Assembly (NCBI RefSeq): GCF_017642925.1
Contig: NZ_JAEPOL010000015.1
Span: forward strand, 18,160 to 82,159
Direction: 5' to 3'
DNA length: 64,000 nt
From: Maricaulis sp.
GTDB taxonomy: Bacteria; Pseudomonadota; Alphaproteobacteria; Caulobacterales; Maricaulaceae
The notes below the pieces were generated by a model. It searched no databases, had not been told where the DNA came from, and saw only the letters and a list, made by a program, of their open reading frames with translations. Position numbers and translations under genes: made by a program. Positions 21,702-30,150 of the stretch are shown here, in pieces. Numbering within the stretch: position 1 is the first letter of the stretch; every line of letters starts with the position of its first letter.

Positions 21702-22433
21702 TCAGGGTCGTAGAATCAGCTGGTCTTCCCGGATTTCGATCGAGCTGAATTGCTCCAGGATCGACATGCCGAGAAGCGAGACATCCCCGCCTTGCAGGAC
21801 AAGTGCCGGAAATTCTTCGAAATATTGACCATGGAGGTCCAGTCTGCGGAGGTCGACCGGCGCGGCAAACGTCTGGCCGGACGCTGTCGATACTGGAACC
21901 GTGAAATCTAACCTGTCCATATGCAGGCCGATCCGCTCGGCGTCGTACGGGGTAAGCATGATCCCGCTGGCGCCAGTATCGACGAGGAAACCAACTTCCG
22001 ACCCGTCGATCATCACGTTGACGTAATAGTGTCCGTCTTGTTGGCGGTTGAGGATGATCGCACCCTCGCGCAACGCCGTCGCTCTGCGCGCCAGCACGGT
22101 GGGTAACTGAAGGGGGGCAATCGCCACGATCTCGATGTCATGGTTCGCCCACCACCAGTCGTCATAGTCCCGGTCGGCAACCGGTATGATCGCGAAGCTT
22201 GCCAGTACGCTGACCCAGGCGATCAGGTTGCGATGGCGGCTCTCCCGGTGAGCAAATCCGGCACCGATGAGCGCAACAAGCAAGGCAGCCACGATTACGC
22301 ATGCCAGAGCGATGCGCAGGGTTGGAGGCACATGGCTCCATAGAGGCCAGCCAGCCAGGCGGAGGAAAAGGAGGGCCAGGCCCAGCAGCAGCGCCGGCGG
22401 CGCCATTCGTGCCATCAGTCCAGGAAGCCGCAT
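21702..22433 (-). CDS. membrane-anchored retropepsin-like aspartic protease
   Basis: N-terminal TMs; VGFLVDTGASGIMLTPYDAERIG and SLLGMSILEQFSSIEI signatures. Confidence 0.85.
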   Translation of the reverse strand: MRLPGLMARMAPPALLLGLALLFLRLAGWPLWSHVPPTLRIALACVIVAALLVALIGAGFAHRESRHRNLIAWVSVLASFAIIPVADRDYDDWWWANHDIEIVAIAPLQLPTVLARRATALREGAIILNRQQDGHYYVNVMIDGSEVGFLVDTGASGIMLTPYDAERIGLHMDRLDFTVPVSTASGQTFAAPVDLRRLDLHGQYFEEFPALVLQGGDVSLLGMSILEQFSSIEIREDQLILRP

Positions 22434-22449
22434 CGCCTCGCTCGCCTCG

Positions 22450-22662
22450 TTAGCATTGCTTGACCCTGGTCGCGCGATAGGCCGTTTCCCGCTCCGGCAA
22501 GGCCTGCATGATCGCGTCGCGCTCCGCGTCTGAATAGCGGGTCCAGCGTCCCAGCTCCTCCATGGTGCGGAAACAGCCCAGGCAGACGCCGGCCTTGGGG
22601 TCGACGAAACAGACTTTCACACAGGGTGTCTTGATCGGGGTGCGGTCCATGCATCGCAGCAT
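22450..22662 (-). CDS. DUF1289-type small Cys protein
   Basis: IKTPCVKVCFVDPKAGVCLGCFRTMEELGRW. Confidence 0.85.
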   Translation of the reverse strand: MLRCMDRTPIKTPCVKVCFVDPKAGVCLGCFRTMEELGRWTRYSDAERDAIMQALPERETAYRATRVKQC

Positions 22663-22747
22663 TCCGTGTGGTCTTCATTGTGGCAAGTGCTTGCGGCGGC
22701 GGGGCCTGCCGGAATATTGTCCCGCCTTTATCTGCCTGGGGACATTC

Positions 22748-24025
22748 ATGGACGATCTGGTGCTGCAGGCCCGCAGCTTTGTGGGACTTTTTGCTCTTGC
22801 GGGCGTGGCGTGGCTGCTGGGTCCGCGCAAGAAGATCTCCATTGTCCTGCTGGTCGGCGCCATCGCCCTGCAATTGCTGATCGCCTGGCTGCTCTATTCC
22901 GTCGCGCCCTTCCGCGCCTTCCTGCAATCGCTGACCGGCGTCGTCGCCGTGTTGCAGGAGGTGACGAATGAGGGCGCGCAATTCGTGTTCGGCTATCTCG
23001 CCGGCAGCGAGGCGCCCTGGGAGACCGACCCGGCCGGCGGTTCCGGTTTCCTCTTTGCCTTCCAGGCCCTGCCCATGGTGATCGTACTGTCGGCGCTGTC
23101 GGCCCTGCTGTGGCGCTGGCGGATCCTGGAATTCCTGGTGCGCGGCTTCGCGGCGGCTTTCCGGCGCCTTTTGAACCTGTCCGGTTCGGCCAGTCTGGGC
23201 GCTGCGGCGAATATCTTCCTGGGCATGACGGAAAGCCCGGTGCTGATCCGGCCGCGCCTGCCGGACATGACCCGGCCCGACCTCTTCCTCATCATGACGG
23301 TCGGTTTCTCGACGGTCGCCGGTTCGGTGATGGCGCTCTATGTCAGCCAGCTGACCGGGGTGATCGACGGTGCGGCCGGGCATATCTTCACCGCCTCGCT
23401 GATCTCGGTGCCGGCGGCGGTGCTCCTGTCGCGCCTGATGATGCCGGCCGAACCGGTCTCTGAGGAGGCGCTGCAGAAAGAGAAGATCCCGACGCCGATC
23501 TACCACTCCTCCATGGACGCGCTGACGACCGGCGTGTCGGACGGTATCCGCCTGTATTTCAACATCATCTTCATGCTGCTGGTGTTCACCGCCCTGGTCG
23601 CGCTGGTGAACGTCCTGCTCGGGCTTTTCCCGGATGTGTTCGGTGCGCCGCTTTCGGCCGACCGGATCCTGGGCTGGGTCTTCGCGCCGATCGTCTGGCT
23701 GGCGGGTATTCCCTGGAGCGAGGCCACCCAGGCCGGTTCGCTGATGGGGCTGAAGACGGCGCTGAACGAGGTCTATGCCTATGATCAGCTGTCCCGGATC
23801 GGCGGCGATCTGTCCGAGCGCACGCGCCTGATCATGACCTATGCGCTGTGCGGTTTCGCCAATTTCTCCTCGGTCGGCATCCTGACCGGCGGTCTGGTGG
23901 CGATTGCGCCGTCGCGCCGCGAGGACATTCTGCAACTGGCCCCGCGGGCGCTGATCTCCGGCACGCTGGCAACGCTGATGACAGGCGCTGCCGTGGGCGT
24001 TCTGCCGTCAGGCCTGTTCGGCTAG
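22748..24025 (+). CDS. NupC/CNT family nucleoside transporter
   Basis: TESPVLIRPRL, NFSSVGILTGGLVAIAPSRR; ATG 22748. Confidence 0.9.
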   Translation: MDDLVLQARSFVGLFALAGVAWLLGPRKKISIVLLVGAIALQLLIAWLLYSVAPFRAFLQSLTGVVAVLQEVTNEGAQFVFGYLAGSEAPWETDPAGGSGFLFAFQALPMVIVLSALSALLWRWRILEFLVRGFAAAFRRLLNLSGSASLGAAANIFLGMTESPVLIRPRLPDMTRPDLFLIMTVGFSTVAGSVMALYVSQLTGVIDGAAGHIFTASLISVPAAVLLSRLMMPAEPVSEEALQKEKIPTPIYHSSMDALTTGVSDGIRLYFNIIFMLLVFTALVALVNVLLGLFPDVFGAPLSADRILGWVFAPIVWLAGIPWSEATQAGSLMGLKTALNEVYAYDQLSRIGGDLSERTRLIMTYALCGFANFSSVGILTGGLVAIAPSRREDILQLAPRALISGTLATLMTGAAVGVLPSGLFG

Positions 24026-24744
24026 TCGCCGCGTTTCGGCCAGAGACGGCTGCGCAGCCAGCCGGGGGTGGAATTGCCTTTGAGGGCCTGGCGATAGGCG
24101 GTGTCGAAAAAGCGGTGCAGGCCTTCGGCATCGGCGTAGAGATCGCTGCGGGTCTTCATCGGTGCGTCCGGATCGATGCGCTTGACCACTTTGGCCGGAT
24201 TGCCGGCGACAATGGTCCAGGGATCGACATCGCGGGTGACGACCGAGCGGGCGCCGACGACGGAATGGGCGCCGATGGTCACGCCCTTGCCGATAAAGGC
24301 ACCGTCGCCGATCCAGACATTGCGTTGAAGTTTCACGGGTTTCCAGGCCGGTGCCGGGTCGACGCGGTCGTGGATGGAGTGCCAGTCGCAATCCGAGATC
24401 GTGGCCTTGTTGGCGATCAGGCAGTCATCGCCGATCTCGATATCGCCGGCGGCGAGAATGCGGGTTCCGCCGGCCATGAAGACATTGTTTCCGATCGCGA
24501 TCCGCCCGGCCTGGGTCTGCGGCGACCAGACGGTGAGGCGGACGGGATCGGCCTTGTTTGCGACGATGTGCAGGCGGTCGCCGGCGGTGATGTTGGGGCC
24601 GAAAACCTCGACATGCCAAGGACATACGACTTTCGGCTCGATGCCCAGCGCGGCAAAGTGGGGGGCGAGGAAATGGCCCGTCCAGGCGTTTTCGAACGCT
24701 TCCCAGGCGCGGTGCATCCAGTAGGGGCGGTGGTCCCGTTTCAT
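24022..24744 (-). CDS. left-handed beta-helix (WcaF/LacA-like) acyltransferase
   Basis: Hexapeptide repeats (NNVFMAGGTRILAAGDIEIGDDCLIANKATISDCD ... VWIGDGAFIGKGVTIGAHSVVGARSVVTRDV). Confidence 0.85.
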   Translation of the reverse strand: MKRDHRPYWMHRAWEAFENAWTGHFLAPHFAALGIEPKVVCPWHVEVFGPNITAGDRLHIVANKADPVRLTVWSPQTQAGRIAIGNNVFMAGGTRILAAGDIEIGDDCLIANKATISDCDWHSIHDRVDPAPAWKPVKLQRNVWIGDGAFIGKGVTIGAHSVVGARSVVTRDVDPWTIVAGNPAKVVKRIDPDAPMKTRSDLYADAEGLHRFFDTAYRQALKGNSTPGWLRSRLWPKRGD

Positions 24745-24889
24745 TTTGTCCCGGCGCTCCCTATATCCATCCGGCGCGTTCGGCGTCCGGCGTTTCGCGG
24801 CCTGGACGCCCATGAGACAATACCGCTTCATACTTGTCTCGCAGCGGGTACATAAGGGCCCCATAGGCGCAACACGGGAGTAACGCCCA

Positions 24890-25324
24890 GTGACATATGA
24901 GGTCGCGATGACGGCCGACGCGGTGACCGGCTTCCTGGAGGAGGTTTTTCCGGAGATGAACCGCGCGGGCCGGATCTTCACCATCGACACGATCGAACCC
25001 GGCCGCGCCATCGTCCGGGCGCGCACGGATGACACACATCTGCGCCCCGGCGGCACTGTTTCCGGACCGACGCTGTTCTCCCTGGCCGACTTTGCCGCCT
25101 ATGTGGTGATCCTCGGCCATATCGGACCGCAGGCGCTGGCGGTGACCACCAATCTCAATATCAACTTCCTGACCAAGGCCGGCCCCGGCGACCTGATTGC
25201 GCGCTGCCGCATCCTTAAACTGGGCAAGCGGCTGGTCGTCACCGATTGCGACATCACGGCGGACGGCAGCGACGACTTGATCGCACAGGCCAGTGCGACC
25301 TATTCCATCCCGCCTGCAAGATAA
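24890..25324 (+). CDS. PaaI-family hotdog thioesterase
   Basis: LRPGGTVSGPTLFSLADFAAYVVI, TTNLNINFLTKAGPGDLIARCRI. Confidence 0.85.
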   Translation: MTYEVAMTADAVTGFLEEVFPEMNRAGRIFTIDTIEPGRAIVRARTDDTHLRPGGTVSGPTLFSLADFAAYVVILGHIGPQALAVTTNLNINFLTKAGPGDLIARCRILKLGKRLVVTDCDITADGSDDLIAQASATYSIPPAR

Positions 25325-25366
25325 CTCCGGCGTGATAACCCCGCGCACCGAGCGAAGGACAGCAAG

Positions 25367-25624
25367 ATGAGCGAGACCGAAGGCAGCGATCCGATCGAGG
25401 CGATCATCGTGAAACTCGTGGCGGCCGCGCCCGAGGGGCGCTCGGTCTCGCCGGCGGATGTCGCCAAGGCGATCGACCCGGAACGCTTCAACCGCCAGTT
25501 CGGCCATGTGCGCCAGGCGGCGATCCGGCTGGCCCGGCGCGGCGAGGTGACGATCCTGCGCAAGGGCAAGCCGGTCGAGGATCCGGAGAATTTCAAGGGA
25601 GTCTGGCGGATTGGCCGCGCCTGA
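25367..25624 (+). CDS. DUF3253-type protein
   Basis: RSVSPADVAKAIDPERFNRQFGHVRQAAIRLARRGEVTILRKGKPVEDPENFKGVWRI. Confidence 0.8.
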   Translation: MSETEGSDPIEAIIVKLVAAAPEGRSVSPADVAKAIDPERFNRQFGHVRQAAIRLARRGEVTILRKGKPVEDPENFKGVWRIGRA

Positions 25625-26201
25625 TCTCGATCCGCTGCTCGACGAGATCCGCGCCTGCCGCGTGTGCGCGGCGGCCATGCCGCATGAACCGCGCCCGGTG
25701 GTCCGGGCCGCCTCCACCGCCCGCATCATGATTGTCGGCCAGGCGCCGGGCACGCGGGTGCATGCCTCGGGCAAGCCCTTCACCGACCCGTCCGGCGACC
25801 GGCTGCGCGACTGGCTGGGGGTGGACGAGGCGACCTTCTACGACACGTCCCGCATTGCCATCGTGCCGATGGGCTTCTGCTTTCCCGGTCTCGACGCGAA
25901 GGGCGGCGACCTGCCGCCGCGCAAGGAATGCGCGCCCTTGTGGCAGGCACGGGTGCGCGCGGCCCTGCCGGATGTGCGCCTGACCCTGCTGGTGGGACAG
26001 TATGCCCAGCGCTTTCATCTGGGTTCGCGGATGCAGCAAACACTGACCGAAACCGTCCGCCGCGGCACGGATTACGGGCCGGAATTTCTGCCGCTCCCCC
26101 ATCCCTCCTGGCGAAATAATGTCTGGCTGAAGAAAAATCCGTGGTTCGAAGAAAAAATTCTCCCCATGTTGCGCTGCCGCATGAAAGAATTATTACGCTG
26201 A
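25611..26201 (+). CDS. uracil-DNA glycosylase superfamily protein
   Basis: IMIVGQAPGTRVHASGKPFTDPSGDRLRDWLG, LPLPHPSWRNN. Confidence 0.88.
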   Translation: MAAPDLDPLLDEIRACRVCAAAMPHEPRPVVRAASTARIMIVGQAPGTRVHASGKPFTDPSGDRLRDWLGVDEATFYDTSRIAIVPMGFCFPGLDAKGGDLPPRKECAPLWQARVRAALPDVRLTLLVGQYAQRFHLGSRMQQTLTETVRRGTDYGPEFLPLPHPSWRNNVWLKKNPWFEEKILPMLRCRMKELLR

Positions 26202-26305
26202 GCGGCATTCGGGGTGTTTTCGCGCGCTTGTAAGGCGGCTCGCGAACGGGTATTCCACGGCCCGACTTCGCAGCCCGCGGACGGGCTGCCACCGTTGAAA
26301 AGGGT

Positions 26306-27388
26306 ATGCCCGTAATGAGTGTTCTCGAGCACGTATCGTTCGACAATCACGAAAAAGTCCTGTTCGCCACCGACGAGACGACCGGCCTCAAGGCGGTCAT
26401 CGGTGTGCACTCCACGGCCTCCGGCCCGGCCTGCGGCGGCTGCCGCATGTGGTCCTATCCCAATTCGGACGCGGCCCTGACCGACGTGCTCCGCCTGTCC
26501 CAGGGCATGAGCTACAAGAATATCATGGCCGACCTGCCCATCGGCGGCGGCAAATCCGTGATCATGAAGCCGGAAGGCGCCTTCGACCGCAAGGCGCTGT
26601 TCGAGGCCTTCGGCCGCGCGGTGGAAAGCCTCAACGGCCAGTACATCACCGCCGAGGATGTCGGCGTCAGCCCGGACGACATGATGGCCGTGCGCCGCTC
26701 GACCGAGCATGTGGTCGGCCTGCCGGAAGGCAAGGCGGCCTCGGGCGATCCCTCGCCGGTGACCGCCGAGGGCGTCTATCGCGGCATCATGGTGTCCGCC
26801 GAGCGCGGCCTGGGCAAGCGCGACCTCAACGGCGTCAAGATCGCCATCCAGGGCGCGGCCGGCCATGTCGGCACCTATCTGGCCGGCCATCTGGCCAAGG
26901 CCGGTGCCGAGCTCTTCGTCACCGATATCAACCAGGACGGGCTGGAAAAGCTGAAGGCGGAATACGGCGCCACCATTGTCGGTCTCGACGAGATCTACGA
27001 CCAGGATGTCGACGTCTTCGCCCCGTGCGCCCTCGGCTCGATCATCAATCCGGACACGATCGACCGCATCAAGGCGAAAGTGATCGCCGGCGCCGCCAAC
27101 AACCAGCTCGCCACGCGCGAGATGGGCGCGGAAGTCCTCAAGCGCGGCATCGTCTATGCGCCGGACTATGTCATCAATGCCGGCGGCATCATCAATGTGA
27201 TGGGCGAGATCGCCGGCGACTTCAATCCGGCATGGGTGAAGGGCAAGCTGGACGGTCTGGAAGCGACCCTGGGCGAGATCCTCGACCAGTCCAGCAATGA
27301 AGGCCGCCCCTCCAACATCATCGCCGACGAGATTGCCCGCCAGCGCATCGAAGAAAAGCGCGCTGCGAAGCTGGGCAAGGTGGCTTAG
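26306..27388 (+). CDS. leucine/Glu/Phe/Val dehydrogenase family protein
   Basis: GGGKSVI, ITAEDVGVSPDDM, IQGAAGHVGTYLAGHLAKAGAELFVTDIN, PCALGSIIN, GAANNQLA. Start may be 26315. Confidence 0.93.
   Translation: MPVMSVLEHVSFDNHEKVLFATDETTGLKAVIGVHSTASGPACGGCRMWSYPNSDAALTDVLRLSQGMSYKNIMADLPIGGGKSVIMKPEGAFDRKALFEAFGRAVESLNGQYITAEDVGVSPDDMMAVRRSTEHVVGLPEGKAASGDPSPVTAEGVYRGIMVSAERGLGKRDLNGVKIAIQGAAGHVGTYLAGHLAKAGAELFVTDINQDGLEKLKAEYGATIVGLDEIYDQDVDVFAPCALGSIINPDTIDRIKAKVIAGAANNQLATREMGAEVLKRGIVYAPDYVINAGGIINVMGEIAGDFNPAWVKGKLDGLEATLGEILDQSSNEGRPSNIIADEIARQRIEEKRAAKLGKVA
27226..27388 (+). repeat. direct repeat copy A (3' end of intact leucine dehydrogenase gene)
   Basis: 163 bp matching 28239-28401 with 6 mismatches by manual alignment. 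Confidence 0.95.
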
Positions 27389-27415
27389 GTTTCAAGCGCC
27401 GGATCCGGTTCGACC

Positions 27416-27450
27416 AAAAACCCCCGCCCGAACAGGCGGGGGTTTTCTTT
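27416..27450. terminator. bidirectional intrinsic terminator between convergent genes
   Basis: AAAAACCCCCGCC-CGAACA-GGCGGGGGTTTTCTTTT: GC stem with T-tract on both strands, between the leucine dehydrogenase gene and DUF805. Confidence 0.9.
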
Positions 27451-27460
27451 TGCGTGGATG

Positions 27461-28060
27461 TCAGAGCTCGCCGTTCGCAGGGCCGAACCGTGTCGGGCGC
27501 GTCGTGCTGCTGCCTGCAAGCTGGACCAGCAGGAAGATCAGCGAGACGAGGTAGAGCAAATTGTTCGCGAAGCCGAACATGAACAATGCCGGGTTGGGAA
27601 TTCCCTCATCGCCCATCATCTGAGCGAAGAGTGTGGCGAAGATGGCCAGGCCGGACAACAGGAGAACCGCCGGAGCCATGCCCCACAGGCCCGACATGCC
27701 GCGATCATGCAACCGCCGGGTCACAGCTGCGGCCAGAAGCGCGACTGTGACGGCAACAACGACACTCATCGCGGTGACGATGATTGTGAAGTCTGGGAAA
27801 AGTTCCGGGTGGCTTCCTTCGATGCGAACGGAATACTGGCCCGCGGATCGATCGACCGTTGCGAGTTCGGGATTCTCGGCAATGAAGGTGTCAACCCGTT
27901 CGAAGGTGGACAGGATTTCGGGGACCATGGCCAGCATCGCCCCCAGAAAGGCGAGTGCCAGAACAACGCCCGCATAAGGCCAGAAGCTGTCGCGTGCCTG
28001 CCGCCCGTTGAAATTGGACAGGTTTTCAAGATTGTAGCGAATGGCTGCGCCGAAAGTCAT
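27461..28060 (-). CDS. DUF805-type membrane protein
   Basis: NLENLSNFNGRQARDSFWPYAGVV start plus RRLHDRGMSGLWGM. Confidence 0.8.
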   Translation of the reverse strand: MTFGAAIRYNLENLSNFNGRQARDSFWPYAGVVLALAFLGAMLAMVPEILSTFERVDTFIAENPELATVDRSAGQYSVRIEGSHPELFPDFTIIVTAMSVVVAVTVALLAAAVTRRLHDRGMSGLWGMAPAVLLLSGLAIFATLFAQMMGDEGIPNPALFMFGFANNLLYLVSLIFLLVQLAGSSTTRPTRFGPANGEL

Positions 28061-28238
28061 GATTGCCCCGAGTGTGTCATGGGCCGAGCCTAGTGCAGCG
28101 CAGGGTTGAAAGCGAGCACTCTACGCCGGCGCGGCAACCGTCACGAATGCAGGGTCGAGCTTTGCGGAAACCCGCTCGGCCTCGTTGATGGCGAGGACAG
28201 TCAAGAAGGGGACATCAAAAAGGGGACACACACCATTT

Positions 28239-28401
28239 TCCGGAATGGGTGAAGGGCAAGTTGGGCGGTCTGGAAGCGACCCTGGGCGAGATCCTCGACC
28301 AGTCCAGCAATGAAGGCCGCCCCTCCAACATCATCGCCGACGAGATCGCCCGCCAGCGCATCGAAGAAAAGCGCGCCGCGAAGCTGGGCAAGGTGGCGTA
28401 G
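28239..28401 (+). pseudogene. orphan duplicated 3' fragment of the leucine dehydrogenase gene (direct repeat copy B)
   Basis: Encodes EWVKGKLGGLEATLGEILDQSSNEGRPSNIIADEIARQRIEEKRAAKLGKVA-stop with no upstream gene body; 6/163 mismatches to copy A. Confidence 0.95.
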
Positions 28402-28451
28402 TTTCTGGCGCCGGGCGCCTGAGGGCGTCCGGGGTTTTGATGGCGAGTTTG

Positions 28452-28487
28452 ATCTGCCGCGCCCGCCTGGGTGCGGCAGATTTTTTT
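28452..28487 (+). terminator. intrinsic terminator after the dehydrogenase 3' fragment
   Basis: ATCTGCCGC-loop-GCGGCAGATTTTTTT. Confidence 0.85.
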
Positions 28488-28741
28488 GGGGTGGGGAGCG
28501 CTTGAAGTCAGGGCTAAACTAGGTGTCGTCACCGGCTGGTCGGAGCTATTCCGATTGCGTGAATTCAGATCGCTGTTCAGGCATGGTTCTCGCTCTGGTG
28601 CTTCTTCCAGTTGTTGGGGCGCGGGAGTATAACTGTCTGATTTAGAATATTTTCCTTTTCCATTGCTGCTTAAGGTCGACAGAGTTGCCATGCAAAAGCA
28701 AAGTTGAGAAAGTTTGGGGGACGGAAGGGACGACCACAAAC

Positions 28742-30040
28742 ATGATCGATCAACTGGACGAACATGAATTCGGGGAAAAACTTGCTACCGTTCTGCGGCC
28801 AGCGCGACCTGTTGACAGCGAGGAGCTGCTACACGGACGTACGACGCAATTGACCAAAATTCGACGTGCAATGATGTCGCCCGGCCAACATGTATTTATC
28901 TATGGCGATAGAGGGGTGGGAAAAAGCTCGCTTGCCCAAACCGCATCCGCCTTGCACCAGTCCCTAGATTTAAATGAAATCGTAGTTTCATGCAGTAATG
29001 AAACGGAATTCTATGGTCTCGTGCAGGATATCGCACGAAAGCTCGCACCAGAAGCGTCAATGGTGGAGCGAAAGGAGCGCACGACTTCGGGTGAACTCGC
29101 GTTGGGCGGTCTGAAAGGGGGAGTGTCAGAGAAGGTACAGCGCGGAATTATTCCCGGCCTCGCCACGATCAATGACGCTGGTCAGCTCCTGCGCGAGGTT
29201 GCATCACCTTTTCGAGAGCCAGTCGTCGTTATCGTGGACGAGTTTGATCAGCTCATCGAAGACAGGGACAAAAAACTGTTCGCTGATCTGATTAAGCACG
29301 TTTCTGATACGAGTGTCCCAATCAGATTTGTTTTCTGCGGAATTGGAAAATCGCTTCAGGAGTTGATTGGGGTCCATTTGTCCACCGATCGATATCTTAC
29401 TCCGGTAGAACTTTCTCCACTATCCCATGACGCCCGATGGGCAATTTTGGAAGGGGCTGCCGAGGCCCTCTCTGTTTCGGTAGACCGCGAGACGCTAATA
29501 CGGATTGGTCAAATCAGTGATGGTTTTCCATACTATGTCCATTTGATCGGCCAACATATGTTTTGGGCTGCATACGAAGCGCAGGAAAAGGTGACCAACG
29601 TCGCGCTTGGACACTTTCATGAAGGCGTTACGGGCGCCATTCAGGACGCGCAAACTTCGCTCAGGCAGGCGTACGAACAGGCCACTCAGAAGTATGATGG
29701 CAAAAAACAATATGAACATGTTCTTTGGGCCGTTGCGGATTCGACAGATTTCCAACGAGCGTCAACGGAAATATTCGAAAACTCTTACTTGCCAATCTGT
29801 CAGCGGTTGAATGTAGACCCCGTGACCAAGCAGACATTTCACAACCGAATGAACCGTTTAAAATCAGAAGCTCACGGAACTATATTGGAATCACCTCGAC
29901 GGAGCTGGTATCAGTTCAAAGAAAATATGGTTCGGGGGTATGTTCGCATGCGTGCGTCGCAATCTGGAATAGAACTTGGTGCGGATCACCATGCTGCGCG
30001 AAAGGCTCCGACCTGGACGCGCGAACTGAGCGAACAGTAG
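28742..30040 (+). CDS. Orc1/STAND-like AAA+ ATPase
   Basis: Walker A FIYGDRGVGKSSLAQT, Walker B VVVIVDEFDQLIED, sensor-like IRFVFCGIGKS; lower-GC region; ATG 28742. Confidence 0.85.
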   Translation: MIDQLDEHEFGEKLATVLRPARPVDSEELLHGRTTQLTKIRRAMMSPGQHVFIYGDRGVGKSSLAQTASALHQSLDLNEIVVSCSNETEFYGLVQDIARKLAPEASMVERKERTTSGELALGGLKGGVSEKVQRGIIPGLATINDAGQLLREVASPFREPVVVIVDEFDQLIEDRDKKLFADLIKHVSDTSVPIRFVFCGIGKSLQELIGVHLSTDRYLTPVELSPLSHDARWAILEGAAEALSVSVDRETLIRIGQISDGFPYYVHLIGQHMFWAAYEAQEKVTNVALGHFHEGVTGAIQDAQTSLRQAYEQATQKYDGKKQYEHVLWAVADSTDFQRASTEIFENSYLPICQRLNVDPVTKQTFHNRMNRLKSEAHGTILESPRRSWYQFKENMVRGYVRMRASQSGIELGADHHAARKAPTWTRELSEQ

Positions 30041-30150
30041 CGTGTCCTTCCGCGCCAACGGCGACATGTAAGAGCCTGGCTGATGAGTTAAGATGGGTAA
30101 CGTCAGATTCTCCGTGACCAAATAGCCAGCTAGAGACGTGGGAGTCCTTA

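Noticed and set aside
22415-23935. 506-aa minus-strand ORF
   Set aside because: Antisense to the nucleoside transporter; only the DUF1289 frame at 22450-22662 is credible on this strand.
28215-28739. 174-aa minus-strand ORF in the island
   Set aside because: Largely the reverse strand of the duplicated dehydrogenase fragment; useful only as confirmation of the repeat.
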